Assembly: GCA_964017065.1 (NCBI GenBank)
Contig: OZ024788.1
Location: forward strand, 12,356,845-12,420,844
Length of the DNA stretch: 64,000 bases
Direction of reading: 5' to 3'
Source: Haliclona indistincta
Lineage: Eukaryota > Porifera > Demospongiae > Haplosclerida > Chalinidae
A program made the position numbers and the translations under genes. Numbering within the stretch: position 1 is the first letter of the stretch; every line of letters starts with the position of its first letter. The notes under the pieces were generated by a model. That model made no database searches. It had not been told where the DNA came from and worked only from the letters and a program-made list of their open reading frames with translations. This document shows, piece after piece, positions 33,101-45,100 of the stretch.

Positions 33101-36100
33101 TGATGATCCGGAATCAAGTAGCGCTCGTGCCTTGACAACGGAACCGTTGGGAGAACCAATCATAACTTGGCAGGTCATGAGTAGAGCATCAGGTGAGATA
33201 CCAGTGGTCGTGTGTGACAAGATAGTATTCGTGTTGTCAGCTGGCTTCTGCTGAGAGGGAGCATCAGAGCTTACGTGTAACAACGAGTGGTGTGACCTCT
33301 GACGTTCTTTGCACTTATGCTGTGATTGACACTGTCTTACAAAATTACCAGGTCGTAGACAATTCATGCAGATGATGTGGTCCTTGACTAGAGTTACCTT
33401 CTGATCATGAGGTAATGCTCGGAAATTGTGTCAAGAATATAGTTGGTGTTTGTCAGTATTGCACGCAATGCAAACCTTTGTTCCAGGGTTAGTGTGTGCG
33501 ACATGTGAGGGAACTAACTTATGGGGTCTTGGAGTTGAGTCTTGCCTGTGCTGCTTCTTCTCTGGATTTGAAGTCTCCGAGGCTTGCGCACGAAGATCAA
33601 TGAATTTAATGAGCTCTGAGAAGTGAGGAACTGAAGTGCTGGTCTGGTTTTCCCGCTGCCACTCGAATAGTGTCGTCGGGTCTAACTTCAGCTCAAGGAT
33701 AGAGGTGATGATGGCTCCGGACGGTTCGTAACCCATTGAACGAAGTGCTCGTAGGTGTTGCTGTGTGTGTATCTTCTCGAAACTAAAAACGCTCGACATG
33801 GAGATACCGAAGGGACAGAACAGAACTGATTATTTTATTGAGCAGCACATTATAATATACATGAAAATGACGTCATAGAAAATGATGTCAACATACCGGC
33901 GGGGTAAAACCAATGGTTTTAAATAGTTACTATATGATAGTGATACAGTACCGCTCACGAGTAAGCGGACCGACACCCGTGGGAGACTCGCAGGCAACCC
34001 GGGGGTAATTTTGTCTTGCCCGCGGAACCGTGTATCATTAACCGCGGGTAGATGCGAATACAGAGTGCATCACGCGCTGGTGCGGATACGTGCGAGCACT
34101 GTATATGCTCGCGAAAGTCACACAACGACAACGTGAGTCTGCCTAGCTATCCAGCGGGTCGCGAGTGCATGCAAGGCTGCATGAGGGCCGCGGGTTAGTG
34201 TGGTGCGGGCAGCGGGTACACGTTCACGGACCCGCGGGCACCCCCGAGTTACGCGCGTTTAGCCCGCGGGTTTGAGTACACTTACTCGTGAGCGGTACTG
34301 TAAGAGTCTAAAAAAATAGTGAATTCTGTTCAATTGTCTACTGATAGAGGTATGATCTTGACTGAGGGTCTAGTGTAAGTTCCTGTAGCTGTTTTGACGT
34401 CCACCACTCGAACAACACCATCACGTCCTGGATAGACAGCTATGATCCTGGCTATCGGCCATCGAGTGGGCGTTGAATTCTTTTCTTGTACAATAACCAC
34501 ATCTCCCACAGCGAGATTTGAATTCTTAGTTTGCCACTTAGTCATTCTCTGCAAATTGGTAATGTATTCTGTTGACCATCGGTTCCAAAAATGTCTTATC
34601 AGAGTTTGGCATAGGTGCCATCGCTTGAGCGGGTTGACTTGAAGTGAAACATCTTGACAGTCGGGTAGTGCTTCCAGAGGACGCCCGACCAAGAAATGTC
34701 CCGGAGTGAGCACTTCGAAATTAGCGTCTTCGCTAGTAGGAAGGGGAGTGAGTGGTCTGCTGTTAAGACATGCCTCGATTTGCGTCAAAGTGGTTGTCAT
34801 CTCTTCAAACGTGAGTTTCGTATCTCCCATTATTCGATATAGATGTCGTTTGAAGCTTTTGACAGCGGCTTCCCATAAACCGCCAAAATGTGGCGCATGC
34901 TCGGGAATAAAATCCCATGTAATGGATTGATCAGAACAGAAGCGGGAAATAACTTCAGTTGTTTTCTTCTCCTTGAGGAATGTATATAATTCATTGAGCT
35001 GCCGAGCTGCTCCTATGAAGTTAGTCCCATGATCACTCCAGATATTTGTTGGTTTACCTCTCCTTGCAACAAAGCGGCGCAAACAAGCTATGAATGCTTC
35101 TGTCGTGAGATCGGAGACCAGTTCTAGATGAACAGCCTTTGTAGATAAAGACACAAATACACACACATATGCTTTTTTCAGAGTAGGTTTACGAACATAA
35201 CCAAACTTGATGAGTAATGGCCCAGCATAGTCAATTCCTACGTGACTGAAAACGATATCAGGAGTGATGCGTTCGGCAGGAAGTTGACCCATCAATGGTG
35301 GTGGATGAGCTCGAGCTGTTTGCCGCTTGCATATGACGCAACTGCGTGTGATGAACCGAATGACTCTGCGTCCTCCTAGAAAGTGGAAGCGACGCCTTAG
35401 TGATGCGTTCATGAGTAGCGGTCCAGCATGAAGTAGTCGTAGATGTTCTGCACTAACGATCAGCTTTGAGATGATATGCTTTCCATGGAGGATGACAGGA
35501 TGTTGTTTGTTGTAGTTTTGGTTAGAGTTTTGCTGACGACCACCAACGCGAATAATACCTGCCTGGTCAATAAATGGGTGTAAGGATCGTAATGAGCTCG
35601 ATTTGGAAACTGGCTTGTTTTGACTGAGCAGATTGATCTCCTTTGAGAAATGATCTCATTGAGATATCACAATCCAGTAGTTTTGAGCTTGTTCCAATTC
35701 CTTAGCAGTCAAAGGACCAGTAGTTCTGTCATTAGCAGCTGTTTGGCAATTCTTGACGAATCGTCTAATCCAAGCTGTAATTCTCTTGAGTTGTGTATAG
35801 CTCGAGTACTGATCCATGGGAATGACAGTAGATGGAACAGTCTGAAGAACAGCAGTGTGAGCACAGATTTCATCAGCTTCTTCAGATAGATTATTTGGGG
35901 ATAGAGTTGGTTGTTTAGGCCAATGATGAATTCCCAAACTTAGCCATTGTGGTCCTGACCACCATAACTTGTGTGTCAACAACTCAGAACCGTATAGTCC
36001 GCGAGAAGCACAGTCTGCTGGATTCTCAATGCCTTCTACAAAGTGCCAGCGGTTAGGTGGAACAATATCTATAATTTGCGAGACTCTGTTTCCCACAAAT

Positions 36101-39100
36101 GCTTTGAACCGTCGCGGATTCCCGGCGAGCCAATTCAATACAATGGTACTATCTGTCCACGCAAAAATGTCTCTCAAAGGAAATTTAAATGTAATTTGAC
36201 AATGGTGCAATAGCTGTGCGAGTAGACCAGCTCCACAGAGCTCTAAACGTGGTATGCTCTGTCTTTTGATCGGCGCAACTTTTGTCTTAGCTGCGACAAG
36301 TGCGATATGTACAGTACCATGCAGTAGAGTCTACTTGGCGTAGATAAACTACAGCAGCATATGCCAATTCTGACGCATCAGAGAAGCCGTGTATTTGTTG
36401 ATAGATAATGGTTGCATCTTTTGGAAAATAACGTGATATATTCTTCTCTGTAAGCAATTTCAGCTTTGTACGCCAGCGTAACCAAATCTGTAGTAATGCT
36501 TCTGGTACTTGATCATCCCATTGGATCTTTTCCTCCCATAATCGTTGTAGAAGGATTTTAGCTTTGATGGTCACAGGAGCGATCCATCCTAATGGATCAT
36601 AAACTTTGGCGATGTCTGATGTCAACTCTCTTTTGGTGAAAACCTCTGAATGTACAAGATCAGCAACTATTAATCGAAACTTATCAGTATTCGAATACCA
36701 TTCTACACCCAATGTCCTTGTATATGCTTCTGAATAGATGATTGTATGGGTGTGCTGTACATCTCTGAGTTTACTATCTGTTTTCTAGTACAGCAGTCTC
36801 ACTAGAATTCCATTTCCGGAGGAGGAATCCACCTGCGTCAAAGAGCATTGTAACTGGTTGTGTAGCTCTATAGCTTGTTCTACGGAATCTGCACCAGTTA
36901 GACCATCGTCTACGTAGAACGAACTGTGTACTGCTTCTGCAGCTTGAGGGAACTGCGAAGCATGATCTATAGCATTTTGTTTGATACACATATTAGCAAT
37001 AAATGCTGAAGAAGACACGCCAAACGTCACACGAGTCATGCGATAGTCTTTTAGATGGTCATTAGGAGAAGTTCTCCATACGAATCGATGCATATCACGA
37101 TCTGACTCAGGTAAAGCTACTGCCCGATACATACGACTAACATCTGCGATAAGAGCAACTCTGTGTTGACGAAAGCGCAATAAAACATCGACCAGCGATG
37201 CATGAACAGTAGGACCCACCAATAGGGTATCATTCAATGACACTCCAGTAGAACTCTTGGCTGAAGCGTCAAATACGGCTCTAATTTTAGTCGTGGAACT
37301 CGATTCTTTTCGTACAGCGTGCATAGGCATGTAAAAACAAGATTGAGGAGGCTTCAACATATCAGCATCAGGTACTAACTCGGCATGACCTTTCTGAAAG
37401 TATTCTTCAATGACTGGCTGAAACTCTGAGAACAAATTCTTAGAGTGTAATGAGCGTTCAAAAGAAATAAATCTCTTAATAGCCTGAGATCGAGATTCGC
37501 CCAGCGGTTTAACATTCTGTTTCCGAGGCAACGGGACAACAAACTTTCCTGATTCATCACGATAATGCTTAGTTTGAAAATGATTTACAGCAACTTTCTC
37601 ATCTGGGGATAACAAAACGGTATGTGGAGCGCTCTCTAATTCCCAGAATTTGCGCAACAGATCATCAGAGAGTACATGAACATGACAACTGACAGTATGA
37701 GTAAACAAAGGCTTCCCGTAGTTGCCTGCGACTACCCAACCAAGATGAGTCTCAAAAGCATCTGGTATACCTGTGGATCCGATCCTACGGCCACTGCACA
37801 TAACCTCTGTGTACACCTCAACTCCCAGCAATAGATCAATTCTGCTACGAGTACCAAACGTCGGATCAGCAAGGTTAATGTCAGAGAGATGATTCCACTC
37901 AGGATTAGGAGAGATACTGTTCAACGGCAAATCACAAGTAACCTGAGGGACAATAACAGCAGAGATTTTAAATTCTTTAGTAGGGTCATGTGTTGACGAG
38001 ATCAGACAGCTTGTTGTCGATCGTGCGGACAGAGTGCTGGTGAGACAGGCAACGCCTGAAACACGAATGTTGCGTTCAGACCTTGGTAACTGTAAACTTT
38101 GAACAAGGCGCTCTGATATAAAAGAGGCTGATGAACCAGAGTCTAACAATGCTCTTGATACAATCGTAGAACCATTTGGTGATTTGACATTGACACGACA
38201 AGTCATTAACAATACATTGGATTGACTACCCATAGTAGCATGATTAGATACATGAACTGGTGTCTGGGACTTGTTCGCAGGGTTAGTGTTGACAATGCCA
38301 TCGTTCTTCTTAACATCGTTTACATGTAGCAGAGTGTGGTGAAGCTTATGACAAATACGACACCTGTTAGGGGATTTACATGCTTTGCTGTAATGACCTG
38401 GTCTAAGACAATTGGTACATAGGTTATTTGTCTTCAACAAACTCATCTTATTCTCATGACCCAAAGCTTTGAAATCAGGACATGCGTGCAATAGATGGTT
38501 TGACTTACAGACAACACAAGAGATGCCCTCGTTAGGAGTAACGAAAGAGTTGAACGAGCCAATTCTTCTGAAGTCCTTCCTTGGAGGAGGATGTGGCTCA
38601 GGGTTTTTCTTGCGGATGTCTGGGATCACAGTTTCGGCTGCTTGAGCGCGCAGATTGATGAAAGCGAGTAGCTCCTCAAAATGCGGAACATCAGATTGAG
38701 ATCGACTGTGTTGTTGCCATTCGAACATAGTTGTCGAGTCTAGCTTGAGTTCAAGTAATGATGTGATGAATGAACCTGACGGCTCATGACCCATAGCTCT
38801 GAGTGCTCTAAGATGCTGCAATGCAGTGTCGTGTAGTTGTCGTATTTCTTTTCCACTGCCTTCTCTCATACGAGGAATGTCCATGATCTTGCGTACATGC
38901 ATCTGGTGAACAAGACGTGGTCGATCGTATCTTTGTCTGAGACATCCCACGGCTTCTGTATACTGTTCTCCAGACTGTGATAGTCCTTGGATGACACCAG
39001 CAGCAGATCCATTCTTTACAGCATGTTGTAGATACACGAGTTTTTCAGCATTGCTGAGATGTTTACGTGAGTCAACTGATGTAACAAATTGCTCCCAGAA

Positions 39101-42100
39101 GCTGCTCCAATGAAGGATATCACCATCAAAAGTTGGGACATCAAGTTTTGGTAGCTTTACGCCAGAGACATCTGAAGCAGATTCGTGAGGCTTTACATCT
39201 TTAGAGTAGAGTAGTTTGCGGATTTCGAGAGAACAATTGAAGATATCACCATCTACTTCCTTCTGTAGTACAGACAACGTACTAGTCTCATCGATATCGA
39301 GGGAGAGAATAGTCTGACGGGTGGCTGAGAGTTCTTTCTTGAGCTCTCCTAGCTTTTCCTCTTGTTGTTGTAGCAGGCATGTGTGGTCACTACTCGCAGG
39401 AAGTGTGGAGATACTTGCGTGAATGGCAGCAATCTCCTTCTTCAAGTACTCGAGACGCTTGGTAGCCTGCTTGGATTGTGTGTCCTTTTCGACATTACAC
39501 GAGGCAGCAATCTTGTCGAGTCGAGTGAATAGGTTAGATACTGTGTCTTCATGAGCTTCCAGTATTTCTTGTTCGACTGCGAGAACTTCTTCATTATCCA
39601 CGAGTTCGAGAATAGAATCGTGGTGCAGCTTGAATTCGTTGGTGAGCGTTTGTAGACGTACAATGATACGACGAACTTCGTCGATAGTTACAGCTGTATG
39701 CTTGGAACTCTCAAGACTGTTCACACGAGTGTTCAAACGAGTGACCAGACCTTTTACAGAACCTCTCTTCCTACGGTAGACAGCAGCCATGACGAGCGCA
39801 GGGAACAGCACGTGTTCTTGAGCAGACACAACGGTAGCGTGGTAGCGATACTGCTAGAGAGACAGTATCCGGCTCGGTGGACCAGAAATGTGTGTGTATC
39901 TTCTCGAAAACTAAAACGCTCGACATGGAGATACCGTAGAGGGACAGAACAGAACAGATTATTATTATTGAGCAGCACAATATATACATGAAAAATGACG
40001 TCATAGAAAATGATGTCAACAGTTGCTGTACTTCGTCGTGCAGACGTCGCAATTCCTTTCCGGTGCCATCCTTAACTTTGGGAGCTTCCAGGATGACCTT
40101 GATGTGAGCCTGGTGGATGAGACGTGGTCGATTGTACCTCGCTCGCAGTGACTCAACAGCTTCATTGTAGTCTGCGCCAGTTTGCGATAGACCTTCGATT
40201 ATGCCTTTAGCGGAACCATCCTTCAGGGACTGCTGCAAGTACACGAGTTTTTCTGTGTTAGAGAGAGACTCCCGATCATGTATTGATACAGAAAATTGCT
40301 CCCAAAACGATTGCCAATGTAGCAAGTTACCGTCGAATGTAGGTACACTTATCTTGGGAAGTTTGACTCCAGAACTATCTTTGACAGAAACGGGTGCAGG
40401 AGTGGGACCAGCAGGTGGAGAACTCATCAATAGGCGTCGAAGTTTCAGAGAGCACTCTAGACGCACCTGAGTGAGAGCGGCTAACTCTACTTCTACTTCA
40501 TGATCTTCAGGTAAGTCTAGAGCTAGGAGGGGTGTTGCAATATCCTTCAGCTCTGTCTTCGCATCGGAGAGCTGCTCATCTTCATGTCGAAGGAGATGGA
40601 CGTCCAAGTGACTAGTAGTTGCTGCAACGTCTGTGTTCGTGACTAATTGTTCAATTCTCTTGCGTACGGTTACTAATTGTTTCTTGGCTACCTTGACAAT
40701 GCTACCTGAGTCAGCACTCACAGTAGCTGATGGCGAACACAAAGCACTGAGCTCTTCGATTTCAGTGGTGAGGAACGCCACGTGGTCATCGTGCTCGTCG
40801 AGTACTTCTTGTGCTGCGCTAAGGTCGTCTTCTTCTTCTGTGAGATTGACGATACCTTCATGGTTCTCTTTGAACTCGAGGCTAAGTTCTGACAAGCGTT
40901 TGGAATAGTGCCGAAGAAGAGACCGTGTTTTTGTCTCACTAGTTTTCCCGGCTGCTTCTCTGACGTTTTTGTCGAGACGAGTGAGAGATGACTTGATGGT
41001 CCTGCGTCGTTTCTTTAGCTCAGAAAGAGTTGACATGACGAGGAGATCGCTTGGTAGACGATAAAATCAGAGTGGGCACGTGGTGGTAGACGAGTCACGC
41101 ACGTGGTTCTCAGGTGTATGTTCAAACGATCGATCGAGGCGAAGGATGAGGCGACGAGAACGTTGATGGAGAATCCGGTTCGAAGGACCAATGTTTGAGC
41201 GTACAGCGGCAAGAAGAGCGCTCGTTCGACTATGAACGTACATGAGAGTGAATCGACGACATTTTTATTATTATTGAAAGTGAAGTAACAAAAGGGGTGG
41301 AGCAATCAATGAAATAACAATACAGAATAATGACATAGTAATACAGGCTCAAACAGCAAGTTCGACTGACTCTACCTCGCAGTGACAAGGTCATCCAAGA
41401 ATTGCAATGATTTGAAGTATATCCACTTTGGCTCATACACGTCATCCAAACCCAGTTTTACTCTTTCTCTTCTTTCCTCTCTCTCTGTTGTACTGACTCC
41501 TGATGTTCTTAAGTTTTTTTCTACCTCATCAACTGTAAACAAGTATACACATAACTGTACAGTTTTGTAGTGTGTTGTACATGTACCTGGGTTATCCAGA
41601 GCAGTGGCTATTTCACCGAGAGATTTACTCCGAAGATCTCGATTGTGGTAGTTCTTCTTACCCGTGCGCAGTATGCGCGAGGGTTATGCGTTTGTGTCCG
41701 TCTGTGTATATGTGTTTGTGTCGTCAAAAAACACGCCTGTTTGCGTCTTACCGTTCGAAAATCTCCACGAAATCACTCTCTACAGCTTCTTTACTGAATT
41801 TATAGTCCTTAGAAGACGTTTTCTCTGCTGGCAAGCCTTGCTTGCTCGAGCGGCTAATCCATGGTTTTCTAAAGCTACGAAGTAAGAGGACTTTACGGTA
41901 TTGGCGGTGTGTCACCATTGACTTATTTTGGACTACGTAACCCAACCTTCTATCCATGTCGATGTCCTCACTCAGTCTCAAATGTACCTGTAGCGTTCGA
42001 GTTGACCTGCGCGAGTTCACCAGGGTATGGGCCACAATACTCAATGTGAATTATGACACAGAGGGAGTAGAGAAGACAGGAGAAGAATGATGTAAAGAAG

Positions 42101-45100
42101 GGTGACTCAGTTTATATACAACCATGACTAAACTACAAGCAACCAAATAATGACAAGACACATGACATATGACAATGGCCCATGTATTCTTATTTTACAA
42201 GCAGAGCAGACATTATGTCTCCACATTTCCCTTTCTCACGAGGGCTTGTGAACGGGATCTGGTCATGATAGGACTGCGTTTGATAGGAGCCGATGCAGGT
42301 CTCTTTGGAGGAGGAGAATGTGGGAGTGGAATGATGTGTTGACGATTTCTTCTCACGAGCCCACCTGATGCTGGTTCAACCATGTATGATCGTGGGGCTT
42401 CAGCAGGTCTGACTGTGGTGCCGGTTACTCTGCGATCACCAAAGTCCACCAGAACAGGAGACCCATCAGCTAACTCAGGGAGAGTTGTGGTGCGATGCCG
42501 ACGATTGTAATCTTGTGACATTCTGTCTTTATACAGCTGGTCTGCCTGTCGGTAATGTTCAAGATAATTCCACTCTGGAACAAGGCTCTTTGGTAGCTGA
42601 GGCAGGTTGGTGTTGATCTTTCTCCCCATACACAATTCGGCTGGACTTTGATTGCACCATTTGAGTGGAGTGGAACGATAGATCATAAGAGAGAGAAATA
42701 AGTCGTCAGATTTCTTGAGCAAGCTCTTGATGGTTTGAACAGCTCTCTCAACCTGCCCGTTACTTTGAGGAAAGTGAGGGCTGCTAGTCTGATGCTTGAA
42801 ACCATATGAGGAGGCAAATGCTTTGATTTCTTCACAGTCGAACTGCGGCCCATTATCGCTCCTAAGAACAGCCGGAATTCCGTGTCTTGAGAAAATTGCT
42901 TTTAGTGCATTGATGACACTTGATGGTGTAGTCGATGTTAGCTTCACCAATTCAGGAAACTTCGAGAAATAGTCCACTACCAAAAGATATGTTGAGCCTT
43001 TGAGGTAGAACAGATCAGCTGCTATTTTCTCCCATGGGTAGTCGGGCAAGGGGGTAGGAAGAAGTGGTTCCTTTCCTTGAACCCGGTGTTCTTTGCAGAT
43101 CCTGCATTCTTGGATCACCCTCTTGAGTTGACCTGCCATGCCTGGCCACCATACAGATGTTTTGGCTCTCATCAAACATTTCTGGATTCCCATATGACCA
43201 GTGTGTATCTTGCTCAATGTCTCTGCCTGCAGGGACAAAGGTACCACAACACATGAATCATACAGCAACAGGTCATCGACAACAGTAAGCTTATGTCTGG
43301 CTCCCCAATAAGGTTGGAGCTGTTTAGTGTGGATACGTTGCTCTGGCCATCCCTTAAGCAGAAGGTGACGACCTGTTGACAGAGTGTATCTGCTGCTTGA
43401 GCTGCTTTGTAAACATCCACACGCTCAGAGGAAGCTGGAAGAGAGGCAATAACTCCATGGATAAAACAGTCGACGTCCCTGGTAGAAATGTCTCCTTCAA
43501 GACTTGGAAGTAAATTTCGAGAAAGAGTGTCAGCTGTGTTCAACAATTATCCAGGTACATGTTCAACAGAGTATGTAAGTCTTGAAAGACGAAGACGAAA
43601 ACGAAGTATTCTTGGTGGCAAATTATCCAGATTCTTGTTGCCAAGAAGAGACACCAGTGGCTTGTGGTCAGTCTCTAGCACAAAATTCTTTCCAAGAACA
43701 TAATCGGAGAATCTCTCTGTAGCCCAAGTGCACGCCAAGGCATCTTTTTCGACCTGAGCATAACGGCCTTCAGTGCTGGTTAATGCTCTAGAGGCATAGG
43801 CAACCGGCTTCCAGAGATTGTCAGACTGTTTCTGCAGCAGGACGGCCCCAAGTCCATATGATGAACTGTCGGCAGAGATTCTTGTCTCCCGTTTTGTGTC
43901 ATACAATGCCAGAACTGATGGCTTCTGGAGTTCTTCTTCCACGTTCTGAAACGCTTGATCCTGCATGAGACCCCAACTCCAGGTATTCTTTGTACTCAGC
44001 AGATCTCGAAGAGGCTTTGTTAACTCAGCTAGCTTGCTCGAGTATTTTCCCGATTGATTAACCATCCCCAGGAAGCGGCGTAACTCTGGTATCCCTTCAG
44101 GAGGTTGCATCTTTGCGATTGCGCTAGTCTTGTCTGGATCTGGAGCAACTCCTTCCTCATTCAAAATATGACCCAGAATCTTCAGCTCAGTCTGTCGAAA
44201 GGCGCACTTCTCCAGATTTAGTGTAGTTCCTGTGGAAAGCATTCTGTCCAGAACTGCCCTTAGTCAGATGTCGTGTTGTTGTTCATCTACAGCATGGACA
44301 AGAACATCATCTATTAGACATACAACCCCCTCAAGCCCCTCTAATAACTTATTCATTCTTCTCTGAAACAGCTCAGGAGCACTCGACAGTCCAAAAGGTA
44401 GCTTGTTAAAGTGATACCGCCCAAAGGGAGTAAGAAAGGTGGTAAGCGGTCTGGAAGAGGGATCAAGTGGGATTTTCCAGAAGCCACTGTTCGCATCCAA
44501 TTTGAACACCTTTGAGCCAGACAGTTGAGCGAGAACACTTTATACTGTTGGTAGAGTGTGAGTCTGTCTCATGACACTCTCGTTTAATGGTTTTAAGTCG
44601 ACGCAAATACGGACACCACCAGACTTCTTAGGGACTGCAACCATGCCAGGACACCAAGGCGTAGCTTCTTCAATTCTTGAGATAACTCCCGACCTTTCCA
44701 TTCTCGACAGCTCTTCTTTAACTTTATCTTGAAGCGGATACGGAACCCTTCTTGGGACGAAAATGGAATGAGGCTTGTGATCCTGAGATAATTCTATCAC
44801 GTATGGCTCTCCTAGAGTTCCTAAGCCTTCAAATACTCCTGGATATTCAGCAACAATTCTCTCTCTGTAGCTTTCTTCATTCTTGCCACCAGCTTTAGAG
44901 CTTGGATCGCTGGTAAGCCAAGCAAATTGCTTTTCAGGCCCTTGACAACGAAGACCCTGCTGCTGGGAGTTCTTGTCCTTAACGGTGAGAGGTTGTGTGA
45001 ACTGTTCCAGAACTGATAGAGGAGAACGGTCAGGTCCATACAGCACTTTGCTCACCTTCTGCAGATGAATTCCCTTCAGCTTCCTAAAGGAAAAAACAGA

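Larger units (their letters stand above)
33762..40021 (-). mobile_element. Inner BEL/Pao retrotransposon nested in the outer gag, TSD GTTGC
   Basis: LTRs 33762-33893 and 39890-40021 (about 132 bp; plus-strand TGTGTGTGTATCTTCTCG...GATGTCAACA) are flanked by GTTGC at 33757-33761 and 40022-40026. Rejoining the flanks continues the outer gag reading frame, which proves nesting. Same orientation as its host. Body: gag-protease-RT in one long frame, then RT, RNase H and integrase in shifted frames. A TA-flanked MITE lies between the integrase stop and the 3' LTR. Confidence 0.95.
29059..41355 (-). mobile_element. Outer BEL/Pao LTR retrotransposon, TSD GCAAG, split by a second BEL
   Basis: LTRs 29059-29222 and 41192-41355 (164 bp, ends TGTTTGAGC... 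and ...GCTCAAACA on the plus strand) differ at about four positions. GCAAG flanks both sides (29054-29058, 41356-41360). Reading leftward, gag starts at 41036, is cut at 40022 by the inner element, resumes at 33756 and continues to the integrase end at 29301. The order gag (DUF1759), protease (DUF1758), RT (A17-type), RNase H, integrase with DUF5641 is diagnostic of BEL/Pao. Several stops and frameshifts make it non-functional. Confidence 0.95.

Noticed and set aside
35656..35658. Inner BEL TGA as another Arg CGA to TGA change
   Set aside because: The outer element has Ala at this place, so a CpG transition from Arg is not supported here.
41748..42044. 98-codon frame overlapping the Ty3-2 3' LTR
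   Set aside because: Its N-terminus is LTR sequence; only the part outside the LTR (41752-41988) could belong to the MADF gene, and even that is unsure.
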